In this document: positions 18,601-29,200 of the stretch, piece after piece
How positions within the stretch are numbered: position 1 is the first letter of the stretch
Layout: each line of letters starts with the position of its first letter
Notes under the pieces: generated by a model
Seen by the model: only the letters and a program-made list of their open reading frames with translations
Told to the model about the DNA's origin: nothing
The model's database searches: none
Made by a program: the position numbers and the translations under genes
Assembly: GCA_022360575.1 (NCBI GenBank)
Contig: JAKSCO010000215.1
Location: 1-43,621, forward strand
Reading direction: 5' to 3'
From: Bacteroidales bacterium
GTDB taxonomy: Bacteria > Bacteroidota > Bacteroidia > Bacteroidales > UBA12077
DNA: 43,621 nt

Positions 18601-21600
18601 TCAGTATTTGTGTTTTTTAAGAATATTAACTGCGAATTAAGAATTTCTTTAAGCTGTTCTGGTGTTTTAGCTGAATAAATGAAAGCATAATTTTCTGATT
18701 CTTCTCCCATTATTTTTTCAGTTTTTTTGTGTTCTTCTAGCAGCACATGTGCATTAGTTCCACCAAAACCAAACGAACTAATTCCGGCTCTTCTCGGATG
18801 ATTATTGTCTTCCCATTTTCTAGCCTTATTAATTACATAAAATGGGCTATCTATTAATCCGAGGTTTGGATTAATTGTATTCAAATTTATTGAAGGAGGT
18901 AAAACCTGATTCTGAATTGCCAGTACTGCTTTTATTAAACTTGCTATGCCTGATGCAGCTTCCAGGTGGCCAATGTTTGTTTTTATAGAGCTTAATCCAC
19001 AATATGATTTTACAGCATTAGAGCCGCTGTTTTTCATCATTTTTGAAAAAGCCATCTTTAACCCCTTAATTTCAACAGCATCTCCCAATGATGTTCCGGT
19101 ACCATGGGTCTCAATGTATTCTACCGATGAAATGTCTATACCAGCTTTTTGATAACAATCCTCTATAAGCGAAGCCTGAGCAGTGGGATTAGGAGCCGTA
19201 AAGGAAGTAGACCTCCCACCATGATTAATACTTCCTGACTTAATTACGCAAAGAATATTGTCATTATCAGCAATGGCTTCGTCCATAGATTTCAACAATA
19301 TTGCGCCTCCGCCTTCACCCCGAACATAACCATCTGCTTTTTCATCAAAGGTTTTGCATTTTCCATCTTCACTTAGCATTCCTGCACTATTGAACGACAT
19401 ATGTAGGAATGGATGTGTTATAAAATTAATACCTCCTGCAAGAGCCATTTTACAACGTCCTGAGTTTATTGAATCAATTGCCCTGATTACAGCAACTAAC
19501 GAACTTGAGCAAGCAGTATCAATTGTCTCACTAGGACCATTTAGGTCTAACATATAAGATACCCTATTTGCTATTACAGAATGTGCATTTCCTATTGATG
19601 CAAATGCTTCTGTTGAGGTAGCAGAAGAATTAATCAATTGTAAATAATCAAAATTAGCGCATCCTACAAACACCCCCATATTGCTCCCGGATAGCTCTAC
19701 AGGTGAATATCCGGCATTTTCAATAGTGTGCCAGGCAATTTGTAAAAACCATCTTTGTTGAGGATCCATGTATTCGGCTTCTCTCGGAGAAATTCCAAAA
19801 AACTGAGGATCAAACTCCTTGATGTTGCTTACAAATGCTCCCCATTTTACAAAGTCTTTTTCAATATTTTGATATGCTTTCCAATCCCACCGGTCATCAG
19901 GAATTTCAGAAATAAGATTCTTGCTTTTTATAATATTATCCCAAAACTCTTCAAGTGTGGGTGAACCCGGAAAATTGCCGTCAACTCCAATTACTGCTAT
20001 ATCAGAGTTTGATTTATTATTTGATTGAAATGTCAACTTCTCTGATTCTTTATAAAATCCTTCTTTGGCTACAACAGATTGTTTATAGTTTTCAACAGAC
20101 AATTTATCTTGGCTTTGTGAGATTACATTTTCAGTTAATAGGTGAGAGCTTTTTCCAGATGCACTATAATACCCTTCTATTGTTTCTTTGAAACTTGAAA
20201 GAATGTTCTCCGCAATTTCAAGAATTGTCGGATTAGAGAAAAAATCTGCAGGTGAAAGTTCTATTCCAAATTTTTCATTTATTTTATTTGAATACTCTAC
20301 CAGAGCAAGTGAGTTGAGACTGTATTTCTCAATTCTTTGCATCCTGTCTACTGACTGACTTTCCCCTATTAATAGGCTTAGTAACTCAGAAATATCTTTA
20401 ACTACAAAATCCAGAACACTTTCTGAAATGAAATCTGGTTTCTTTATGTCCGTATTGTTTTCTAATGTTTTATTCTCACTAATGTTATTATTTAGTGGGT
20501 AATATTTCAGAATCTCATTTTTGAAATTTTCATTGATATTCTCTGCGATTTCAAGAATTGTTGGATTAGAGAAAAAATCTGCAGGTGAAAGTTCTATTTC
20601 AAACTTCTCATTTATTTTGTTTGAATATTCTACTAAGGCAAGTGAATTTAGGTTATACTTTTCAATTCTATCTACCTTGTTAATAACTTCGTGACTACCG
20701 GTTAGTTGCTTCAGAAGATCTGATATATCTTCTACTATTTTGGAAATTACTGTTTGCTCTTCTTTTATTTCAACTTTTTTCATAACAGGTTCAATTTCAC
20801 TTTTTTTAACTTCAAGAAAATCCAATATTTTTTGTTTGACTCCTTTAAGTAATACCAATTGACTGTATTCGTGCTGACAAACTGCATTAAGAAAGGTTTC
20901 AATTCCCTCTTCATTGCTAATTGGTTTTAGTCCAAAATTCTTGAAGAATAGTTTAAGAAGTTCAGAATCTATTTGCATTCCTCCGTGCATCCATAACGGA
21001 TAGTTTATAGATACGGTTTTATTAATATGACTTTTTCTTTCATTGAGTGACTCTGAAAAATAGTCCATAAAAGAATTCGCATATGCATAATCGGATTGTC
21101 CAAAGCTTCCAATAATCGATGAAACTGATGAAAATAAAACCATAAGGTCTAATGGCACATTGGAAGTTTCTTCATATAACAGTAGTGTTGAATCTATTTT
21201 GGCTTTTAATACATTTCTTACTCTTGTCCAGTTTTTGTCAACAATTCGGGAGTCATCTATAATTCCGGCACAATGTATTATGCCATTAATTTCACCATAC
21301 TCAAGAATACTCCGTGTGATAACATTCTTCACATCTTCTCTTTTAGACATATCTGCCTGGATATAGATTGACCCCCTTTTTAATCCATCTGGAAAAATAG
21401 GAGCTGTCAGGCTAAGGTCTGTACGTCCAGTAAGAATTAGCCTTGCGTTATATTTATTTTTCAGAACCTGCCCTATTTGAAGTCCAATTTTTCCAGCTCC
21501 TCCAGTAATGAGATAAACACCATTTTGTTTTAGTCTACTATTTTTATTTTGTATTTCTACTTCTTTTAATGTTTTCTCGTACCTCTTGCTCTTATAATAT

Positions 21601-24600
21601 CTAACCACCTTAGAATTAGATGAAAACTCATTGGTTATGGCTATTATGTCTTCCTTAAAACTATAACTCCCTATTATATTGATTAAACAATATTCGAGGT
21701 TTTTATTCTCATTTGCCCCAACCTTTAATAATGATTCGATTGCATTTGTTATTGGACTAGATTTAGGTGAATTATATGCAATATAAAGTTTTAAAGGATT
21801 ATTTTGACCTGAAAGGCTTTGCAAGAAATAAAAGAGAGGTAAAAATTGTGTAAATAAATTATTTTCCAAATTATCATAAAGTGTGTTCTCTTCATTATTG
21901 TTAAAATAAAATACAATCTTTGAAAAGTTGCTATTTTCATTTTGGAGAGTCTTTACCAATTCGTCAAAGCATTCCTTATTTGAAAAATCAACCAAAAATT
22001 TATTTTTGGGAATTACTTGAAATTTGTTTCCATTGGAAACACTGTATACTGATTGCTTTTTGATACCAGTTCGCTGACTAATAAGTTCAGCTGCTTCGAG
22101 TATTTCAGGTCCCGAAATGAACATAACATCACCTTCCTGGGAGTTATTCTTGTACTGAACGAGTTGTTTTTCATCCCATGTGCCAGCAAGATGAAAAGTG
22201 TAAATATTCGATTCAATACTATCCTGTGGAATTTCTGCTCTTAAATTGTCGGGTTTGATTTTCTTTGCAGTAAATCCTATTACGGATGCTAATAGTTCTC
22301 CTTTATCACTTATTAACTTAAGATCACATTTATAATTCGATGTGTTTAAAGTTTCTTTTTTAATGGCATACACATAAAAATGTGCTGGCAATTTTTTATA
22401 TGATATGAAGTTTTCAATTCCAAAAGGAACGTATATGTAGTCTTTTTGGTGGAAGAATACAGAAACTGTGTGAAAAGCACCATCCATAAGCGCAGGGAAT
22501 ACTGTTAAGTTATTCTCCTTATTTTCAATAAATTTTATTTCGGATATTGCTTCATTATCATTATAACAAATCCGTTCTACGGATTGAAACATACTGCCCA
22601 GATTTAAACCAAGAGATTTGAAGCGTTCATACACGTATCTTTTTTCAATTACCTTTGACATTTTATTCTGTAAGTTCTCAGGATTGAATTTTTCCTTTGA
22701 AATACTTAAATCAACATCGAAGTAAGAAGCAGTAAAATGATTTGTTTTGTTGCTATTGGAAGATACTGTTATTTGATTTTTACTTGCCTGGTATTCAGAA
22801 TAAACAGCATTATCCGATGCATTAAAACGATAAGGAGTTAACCACCTGATATTTTTAATTCCGACCGGTTTATCTGTATTTTGTTGCTGTATTATATTCA
22901 GAGCAATATCGATATACGCAGTACCAACAAGAATTTTGTCTGAATAAACAAGGTGTTCTTTTAAGAAATATTCTTGCCCATCAAATACGCTATTGCAAGT
23001 AACTTTACCATTATCAATACTTACGTTTTGGATAAGTCCGAATTTTTTTTGTCTGTTATGTTCTTTTGAACGAGAGTACGACTCTTCAAAATCTAACTGA
23101 TAGTTTTCTTCTTTAAAATCTCTGGTAGGAAGCGATATTATTCCAATATTATCATTAAAAAGTTGTTCTAATATATTGTCATTGCCAAGTGTCCATGATT
23201 TTGCAATTTCATTCATTGATGCATCGTTCAACACCTGTTTAGCATTTGAGCCCTTTGCACTTCCTCTGTATACTCTTTCAGAACTATAAGTATTTACCAA
23301 GTATTCTTTTAAATTGGCTATAAGTTCGTAAACAGAATTAGCAATAACTGCCAGTCGTTCTTCCCATGGTTTTCTTCCTAAAGCCAGTGTATAACTAATT
23401 TTTTCAATTTTATTCTCCAATTCATGTTGGTTTACAATCAAATGATTTGTCATTTTTTGAATAAAACTATCTAAAGTTGCTTTATCTCTTCCAGAGAAGG
23501 CGAATATATATGGTTTGTTTTGTTTACGAATTTGTTGTTTTTCACCTAAATATTCTTCAATTACGACATGGGCATATGCACCCCCGAATCCAAAAGAGTT
23601 AACTCCAGCAATATGAGGCTTATTTCCATTCCTGTTCCATTTGACATGCTCTTTGTTTATATAAAGACCAGACCCCTCAAGTTTTATTGCTGGATTTAAT
23701 TCTTTAAATTCAGGCATAGCAGGGATTAGATCATTTTTCATTGCATATATTGCTCGGGTAATTCCTGCTAATCCAGCTGACCCTTCGGTATGTCCAATAC
23801 TAGCTTTTATAGAACTTATAGCACAGTTAACTCCTTCTGCTTTCATAGCACTAAAAGCATTTTTAGTTGCATTAACCTCAATAGGATCACCTAGTTGAGT
23901 ACCTCCTGCATGAGCCTCGATAAACCCAATGTCCGCAGGATTTATACCGGCTTTTTTCCATGCACTTACTATTACATCGGTTTCTCTTTTTACGCTTGGT
24001 GCTGTTAAAGCAGGAGTATAGCCTCCATGACTAATTGCTGAGCCTTTTATTACAGCATGTATATGATCTTTATCTTTTTTTGCCTTACTAAGTGGTTTAA
24101 GCATTAATGTAATTACTGCTTCTCCGGGAACATACCCATCTGCACGCTTGTCAAATGAGCGGCACCTGCCTGTTGAGGAAAGTATTCCTGAACTGCAGAA
24201 ATATAAGTAATGCCATGGACTGAGCAATAAATTTGTTCCAGAAACAAAAGCCATATCACATTCACCGTTTAATATTGAAGTACATCCTAAATGAAGGGCT
24301 ACAAGAGATGAGGAACATGCTGTATCTACTGTTAGGCTAGGTCCTTGTAAATCAAAAATAAAAGACGGATAATTTGACAACATTGTTGAAGCATTGCCTG
24401 TGCCATCGTATGGGCTTACTCTTTTTCCGGATCTTAATATTTCATATAAATAATCATGAAAGCATGCACCAACAAACATGCCTGTTTTTGTTCCTCTAAT
24501 TTTATTACCGTAACCAGCATCATCTATTGTAGAATAGAGAACCTGTAATAATTTTCTTAACTGAGGATCAATGGTTTGTGCTTCTAGTGGTGAAATATCA

Positions 24601-26147
24601 AAGAAAGATGCGTCAAATCCTCCTACATTATTTATATAACTCCCACTTTTACAATAAAGTTTATCGGGTTGTTGTTTTCTACTATCATAGTAAGGCCGGA
24701 AATCGAAATGATCTCTTGGGATTTCTTCTATCAGTTCTTCCATTGAGACAAGTTTGTTCCAGAAATCATCCAGACTTTCGGAACGTGGCATTAATCCAGA
24801 AATTCCGATTATTGCAATTGCATCCTTGTCTTCTTTCAGACTAATTACGTCGTTTATTAGATTTGATGTATTGTGTAAATTTGTATCTATCTTTTGTTCT
24901 ATTTGATGTGCGGAATTTTTATCATCTGGCTTTTCCGGTAAAAGAAAGGAGAATTCTTTTGAATAACTTTCAGAGAAATAGTCTGCCAATTCAATTATAT
25001 TCTGGTATTCAAAGAATAAAGTTGGATATAATTCTATTTTTAGTTCTTCTTCAATTCGTTGAGATAGATTTAATAACTGCATTGAATCCAATCCCATATC
25101 CATGAAATTTTTTTGATCAGTTATTTTTACTTCACTGTTAATACCAACAAGTTTTTGCCTGATGTATTCTCTTATATGCGAACCTAAATCTTGATCGTTT
25201 TGGATAATAGCATTATTGTTTGTAAGCGAAACACTGTTTTGTTCATTGTTTGTAGAGTGGTTTAATTCTGTTTTCTCATGGTTAATATTTAATCCTATAA
25301 AACCTTTAGCACTTAGAACAATATTCTTATCCTTAAGCGTAAAATCAATGTTTATAATGTTATTGTTTTTTACATTCAGAACAGCTCTTGAACTTTTAAC
25401 TTTCCCGGTTTGATTTAATGATACAATCATTTTTTTTATTACAATTGGAACATAGGCTTTTAATTGTTCCTTCTTAAGCTGTAACAACCCAGACATTATC
25501 GCAGCTTCCAAATATGCAGGATGAATATACCAGTTGTTATAAGAGCTGGTTTGAGATTTAAGTACAAGTTCAGAAAATACAGACTCCCTATTGCAATATG
25601 CCTTCGCTATTGTTTTTAAAGAATCTCCATGCTTAATATTTGTATGTTCATCTAAATTGTATATTTCATTTGTATTAAAAGTTCGTTCATAAACTTTGTC
25701 TTCAAATGTTTCGGAAAAATCCGCAGGCTGCACATCTAATGAAAACTCTCCTTTCCCGACTACAACTGAGTTGCTGTATTCGTTTGATTCATATATAATC
25801 GAAAATTTCTGACTTTCTTCATCCTGACCAAATTTTACTTTCAACCTTACAAAATCATTTTCATTAAATCGGATCGGTTCTTCAAATGTGAAATTATGCA
25901 AATACAGAGTTTTACTGTCAGGCCATTTCTCTCGTATTTCTTCAATTATTATTGATATAAATGTTACGCCTAAAAGTATTGGTTCTCCGTTTACAAGGTG
26001 GTGCTGTACATAAGGTTCTGATTTGTAAAAAACAAACTCTTTTTTTCTTTCTATTTCTGAACCCTTTATTTTGTTTAACAATTCTTTTGCTTCAGATACA
26101 GATATCAATCCATTCTGAAGTTTCTCCAAAATATGTTTTTTATTCAT
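15666..26147 (-). CDS. Trans-AT polyketide synthase B: DH*-ACP-KS-DH-KR-ACP-ACP-KS-ACP-sulfotransferase-condensation
   Basis: 3493 aa; works after PKS A. Domains: a short helical docking motif (3-27). DH* (about 35-290) with His50 and Gly54, but Leu59 for the usual Pro and Glu214 for the catalytic Asp. ACP (Ser355). KS (443-870; Cys611; EAHAGGT instead of EAHGTGT; GHT). DH (1040-1320; His1065, Asp1222, His1226; G and P of HxxxGxxxxP changed). KR (1330-1800; GGAGKIG near 1548, Tyr of YAYAN near 1688; an IIDD motif suggests B-type). Twin ACPs (Ser1835 and Ser1946, both in LNSLAL). KS (2042-2470; Cys2213, ETHGTGT, GHLE). ACP (Ser2719). Sulfotransferase (2785-3065; SSPRSGSTLL for the 5'-phosphosulfate and RHPLSVMES for the 3'-phosphate). 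Condensation-like domain (3080-3480; HFVIADG, so the second His of HHxxxDG is Phe3209). There is no acyltransferase, enoylreductase or thioesterase domain. Chain release must involve the ST-C end, a partner, or hydrolysis by a free enzyme; which one is inference. Confidence 0.95.
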   Translation of the reverse strand: MNKKHILEKLQNGLISVSEAKELLNKIKGSEIERKKEFVFYKSEPYVQHHLVNGEPILLGVTFISIIIEEIREKWPDSKTLYLHNFTFEEPIRFNENDFVRLKVKFGQDEESQKFSIIYESNEYSNSVVVGKGEFSLDVQPADFSETFEDKVYERTFNTNEIYNLDEHTNIKHGDSLKTIAKAYCNRESVFSELVLKSQTSSYNNWYIHPAYLEAAIMSGLLQLKKEQLKAYVPIVIKKMIVSLNQTGKVKSSRAVLNVKNNNIINIDFTLKDKNIVLSAKGFIGLNINHEKTELNHSTNNEQNSVSLTNNNAIIQNDQDLGSHIREYIRQKLVGINSEVKITDQKNFMDMGLDSMQLLNLSQRIEEELKIELYPTLFFEYQNIIELADYFSESYSKEFSFLLPEKPDDKNSAHQIEQKIDTNLHNTSNLINDVISLKEDKDAIAIIGISGLMPRSESLDDFWNKLVSMEELIEEIPRDHFDFRPYYDSRKQQPDKLYCKSGSYINNVGGFDASFFDISPLEAQTIDPQLRKLLQVLYSTIDDAGYGNKIRGTKTGMFVGACFHDYLYEILRSGKRVSPYDGTGNASTMLSNYPSFIFDLQGPSLTVDTACSSSLVALHLGCTSILNGECDMAFVSGTNLLLSPWHYLYFCSSGILSSTGRCRSFDKRADGYVPGEAVITLMLKPLSKAKKDKDHIHAVIKGSAISHGGYTPALTAPSVKRETDVIVSAWKKAGINPADIGFIEAHAGGTQLGDPIEVNATKNAFSAMKAEGVNCAISSIKASIGHTEGSAGLAGITRAIYAMKNDLIPAMPEFKELNPAIKLEGSGLYINKEHVKWNRNGNKPHIAGVNSFGFGGAYAHVVIEEYLGEKQQIRKQNKPYIFAFSGRDKATLDSFIQKMTNHLIVNQHELENKIEKISYTLALGRKPWEERLAVIANSVYELIANLKEYLVNTYSSERVYRGSAKGSNAKQVLNDASMNEIAKSWTLGNDNILEQLFNDNIGIISLPTRDFKEENYQLDFEESYSRSKEHNRQKKFGLIQNVSIDNGKVTCNSVFDGQEYFLKEHLVYSDKILVGTAYIDIALNIIQQQNTDKPVGIKNIRWLTPYRFNASDNAVYSEYQASKNQITVSSNSNKTNHFTASYFDVDLSISKEKFNPENLQNKMSKVIEKRYVYERFKSLGLNLGSMFQSVERICYNDNEAISEIKFIENKENNLTVFPALMDGAFHTVSVFFHQKDYIYVPFGIENFISYKKLPAHFYVYAIKKETLNTSNYKCDLKLISDKGELLASVIGFTAKKIKPDNLRAEIPQDSIESNIYTFHLAGTWDEKQLVQYKNNSQEGDVMFISGPEILEAAELISQRTGIKKQSVYSVSNGNKFQVIPKNKFLVDFSNKECFDELVKTLQNENSNFSKIVFYFNNNEENTLYDNLENNLFTQFLPLFYFLQSLSGQNNPLKLYIAYNSPKSSPITNAIESLLKVGANENKNLEYCLINIIGSYSFKEDIIAITNEFSSNSKVVRYYKSKRYEKTLKEVEIQNKNSRLKQNGVYLITGGAGKIGLQIGQVLKNKYNARLILTGRTDLSLTAPIFPDGLKRGSIYIQADMSKREDVKNVITRSILEYGEINGIIHCAGIIDDSRIVDKNWTRVRNVLKAKIDSTLLLYEETSNVPLDLMVLFSSVSSIIGSFGQSDYAYANSFMDYFSESLNERKSHINKTVSINYPLWMHGGMQIDSELLKLFFKNFGLKPISNEEGIETFLNAVCQHEYSQLVLLKGVKQKILDFLEVKKSEIEPVMKKVEIKEEQTVISKIVEDISDLLKQLTGSHEVINKVDRIEKYNLNSLALVEYSNKINEKFEIELSPADFFSNPTILEIAENINENFKNEILKYYPLNNNISENKTLENNTDIKKPDFISESVLDFVVKDISELLSLLIGESQSVDRMQRIEKYSLNSLALVEYSNKINEKFGIELSPADFFSNPTILEIAENILSSFKETIEGYYSASGKSSHLLTENVISQSQDKLSVENYKQSVVAKEGFYKESEKLTFQSNNKSNSDIAVIGVDGNFPGSPTLEEFWDNIIKSKNLISEIPDDRWDWKAYQNIEKDFVKWGAFVSNIKEFDPQFFGISPREAEYMDPQQRWFLQIAWHTIENAGYSPVELSGSNMGVFVGCANFDYLQLINSSATSTEAFASIGNAHSVIANRVSYMLDLNGPSETIDTACSSSLVAVIRAIDSINSGRCKMALAGGINFITHPFLHMSFNSAGMLSEDGKCKTFDEKADGYVRGEGGGAILLKSMDEAIADNDNILCVIKSGSINHGGRSTSFTAPNPTAQASLIEDCYQKAGIDISSVEYIETHGTGTSLGDAVEIKGLKMAFSKMMKNSGSNAVKSYCGLSSIKTNIGHLEAASGIASLIKAVLAIQNQVLPPSINLNTINPNLGLIDSPFYVINKARKWEDNNHPRRAGISSFGFGGTNAHVLLEEHKKTEKIMGEESENYAFIYSAKTPEQLKEILNSQLIFLKNTNTETQQIKDYAYTLQTGRTAYKHRVAFLAKGKDKIKEKLQKIILNETAGEKDIFISSNQEVNTLAQILTGDAGSEFIRLLANNNDIYKICQLWVSGIEINWKLLYINSNVSKVQIPGYQFTKSEYWIKDNLDMPSIRNNSGINKSETVDKVLRGQLENSNEILTQTNFDKKERIKDQLRRWLSEITGTKTHFITDKTNFTDIGLDSILSMELIEYIQKHYKIKLYANEILLNPTVNKLSDYLLLEISEDIFNLDLTDCKEKKSKSEINTIKSKQKPILYVFSSPRSGSTLLKTMLMGHSKLFAPPELMLLPYKNLKEWDEKLDQRGWKFIKDGLYETIKVLKGCSVEEAKSEINGFVKNQTPISEVYEYLNELSGESIIVDKTPPYSEKLEYLKNAEKVTPNSYYIFLQRHPLSVMESLVRNRYNKLLGINKESWAFADEVWRISNQNILSFINTIPQNRVITIKYEELVKSPQKVISDLCSKIGIQFESDMLKPYEGDKMIKGLHHESLSIGDPNFLNHKKIEKDLANAWKLHLNKMGKLSSETIKLSNKIGYSLDSDSSFNETKEHELSIIQTNFCKNRQKPPKYIQVQAIDFKSDINIDKWQLAIQAISKKYPILSFKLSKNDKKFKMSHIPEDQISLKWIDVSKDNEKQKKTRFQQLQNELLKELSSLNGKSIGSLVVKDKGSSKIYLFTHFVIADGYSCKLIWDSFWSFYEQEIVNIKETDRSYFNYIDGSKKFLNTKDFSEQREFLLLHSKAGLNSEIPDKFKKGNKGLYKDQKIINISIDKPLDTVNIQRDHFSDIATALYTSLVKWTGKNNQVVSHRLSNRNTTFGNYINSVGCFATDIPIKLAVDQDFETTKKQFEKQFAEYSHLGLTYNIMTNKNELMPAGSVTYVRLNYQGKAFNDSGQYETYVINDSRQKINYSLDFVVREDQNNINCSIRYDDSYLSEDAIIQLANEWKTILEKQIEVKEEMMKNKK
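20212..20672 (-). repeat. 333-bp tandem duplication encoding the twin ACPs of PKS B
   Basis: The blocks starting at 20212 and 20545 are nearly identical for about 125 bp, at an offset of exactly 333 bp (111 codons). They encode the second halves of two ACPs (Ser1946 and Ser1835), with the shared strings NSLALVEYSNKINEKF and IELSPADFFSNPTILEIAEN. DNA identity this high inside otherwise divergent modules points to a recent duplication or gene conversion. Confidence 0.85.
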
Positions 26148-26263
26148 GGCTTCTTATTTGTTTATTACTTAATCGGCTATATTATTGACATTAAGCATGA
26201 GAATGTTCTAGAATTATCTTTTTCTTAAAAAATATTATTACCTAGCAAAAGGGCGTAATTTGT

Positions 26264-29200
26264 TTAATTGATTAGTTTTTCTGCTAAATCAACTGAAATT
26301 AGTCCTTGCGAAAGCTTCTCCAGTAACTCTTCATTTGTTAAAAGGTTATAATCAAAAGTTTCAGCAGGTTCGTTTATTTGCTTATTCAACCAATATTTTT
26401 TATTGTTGTTTTTTTGATCTGGAAGAGGGAATCTGGTCCTTTTATAGTTAGAGTTTAGCTCAGGAGTAAACGATTGTAGTATAATATGAGCATTGGTGCC
26501 TCCAAAACCAAATGCTGAAACTGCAGCATGGAATTCGCCTCGACCGTCAATTTTTTCTATATTTAAAGCTGGATAAAAAGGCGAGTTATTGAACCCAAAA
26601 CGTGGATGTGGTTCCGTACAATTAAGCGTTGGAACTATTGTTCTTTTATTCAAAACTAATGATGCTTTTAGCAGACCTGCTATCCCGCCTGCTTGTAAAA
26701 GATGACCAAAATTTGATTTTACAGATCCTACTGCACAAAAATGTTTGTTTTTAGTATATAATTCGTATACTTCTTTAGCTGCTTTTATTTCTATAGGATC
26801 TCCCAACATAGTGCCAGTACCATGAGCTTCAAAATACCTTACGGATTGAGGGTTTACACCACTGTTTTCAATGGCCATTTTAATAACTTCCTTCTGCCCT
26901 TCTATTGAAGGAACTGTTATTCCCATTGTTTTGCCGTCATTATTAATTCCTGTACCACAAATTACAGCAAGTATATTGTCTCCTTCTTCTACGGCCTTGT
27001 TATAGTTTTTTAGCATTACCAACCCTGCTCCTTCTCCAAAAATACATCCATCTGCATTCTTATCAAATACTTTAATTTTTGAAGTGGGCGAAATAATTCC
27101 TGCCTTCTCGAATCCTTCCAATTCAAATGGATCGAGCAATAATTTCACCCCACCTGCAACAGCCATTTCTGATTTTCCAGATAAAATATTTTGGCAAGCC
27201 ATGTCCAATGCCACCAGAGATGATGAACATGCTGATTCAACTGTCTGGGCACTTCCTTTCAGATTGTAAAAATCAGAAATTCTGGCAGATATCATATTTG
27301 GAATCATACTTACAAGTACTTTACCATACTGATCTTCCGGAATTAAATGTTTAAATTGTTTTACATAAGAGCTATCTCCTCCGCCAATAATTACGTCAAT
27401 CAACTTACCTGAAAGTTCTTCTTTTGTGTACCCCGCGTTATTAAATAAATTATCAGCTAAACTTAATATTTTTCGTTGGTGAGGATCAATTAATGTTGCT
27501 TCCTCTGAACTTAGTTTAAAATACCCGGCATCAAATGATTCAATATCATCTATAAATCCACCCCATGATATCTTGTTGTTCACAGTATAGGTTTTCCCAA
27601 TTTTATGATCTTGCCACAAATTATCCCACCTGTCAAAGTTAACCTGACTAAAGAGTTCCTTTCCATTATAAAGATTTTCCCAAAACTGATCTAAAGAGCT
27701 GGCTCCCGGAAAACACAGAGATGTTCCAATTATGGCGACTTTATCATTCAAAACAGCCGATTTTATGTTATTGTTGGACTTAGTTTTATATGATGTTTCA
27801 ATTGGTGTTTCTTTGCTTACTTCTTGACTTGTTTTTGCTTGCGCACCAATTTTTAAAAGATATTGACTTAGTTTTTTAACATTTGGATTTGAATAAATTG
27901 AGTCGGAATCAATATTGATATTGAAACTTTTTTCCAATTTATCCAACATTTTAATCATAAATATTGAATCAATACCAAGATCTTCAAAATTTGCTTTACT
28001 ATCAATTCTATTTATAGGAAAATCGAATAACTCAGCGCAAATTTCTTTTACAGTATTTTCTATACTGTCGATGTCGCTTATTTCAAAAGTTGTGTTATTA
28101 GATTTAATCTGTTCTTTTTGCTGAACTAATCCACGGTTTAAAGATTTTGTAATTTTATCTTTCTCTCCCGGAATAACGGCAACAGTGTTATTATTGTGGG
28201 TTAAAACTTGTTTAAAGGCTTCAATTCCTTGTTTATCGGAAAGAGGAATAATACCACTTGTTTCCTTCATATAGTTAATCCCGTACGAATCTATTTCCAT
28301 TCCGCCGTTTAACCATAGCGACCATAGCACCGAAATAGTTTTTCCGCATGTATTTCCTAATTCGCTTTCATGATTTCGCCAACATGCAAAATGATTTAAA
28401 AAACTATTACCATACGAATAATCGCCTTTGGTATTGGTACCCAAAAGTGATGAAATAGATGAGAAAACTGCAAAAAATTCGATAGGCAGCATACCAATAG
28501 CATAATGAAGAGCTAATACACCTTTTACTTTTGAGTCTAAAACATTTTTAAACTCTTCTTCGGGTTTATTTATAAGCAAGCCAGATTTAATTGTACCTGC
28601 GCAGTGAATTACTCCTGTAATATTACCAAATCTGTCCAAACTTTCTTGAATTACTTGCTGTGTTGTTGCAATGTTAGAAATATCGGTTGATTTATAAAGT
28701 ACTCTGGCTCCTTTAGCTTCAAGGTCATTTATTAAACTTTGTTTTTTTATATCTATTTCAGACCTTCCAATAACCACAATATTAGCTTTGTAATTTTCTG
28801 CAATATATTTACAAAGCAGGATTCCAATTCCTCCAAATCCTCCAGTAATTATATAGGTTCCTCCTACTTTCAGGGATATGGACTTGTGCGGTTGTACATA
28901 ATGGTTTGGAGCATACCATTTCTGAATATACCTGATGTTGTTTTCTAGTTTTATATGCTGACAACCAATTATAAGAGATTCATTGATGATATTAAAGAAT
29001 TTAATGTCATTAATGACGCTACCCTTTTCTGTATTGAAATATGCTGATTTGTTTTGTAATGAATCTGATTTTATTGAAAGTACCTTTAGAGTAATATTGC
29101 TATTCTCCAACTGAATGGTTTTTCCTAAACCCAACAATGCTTTTTGTTGTGCCGATTGTATATTGTTCTCATCGGTAAAAGCGTGTAACAGTTGAATTTT

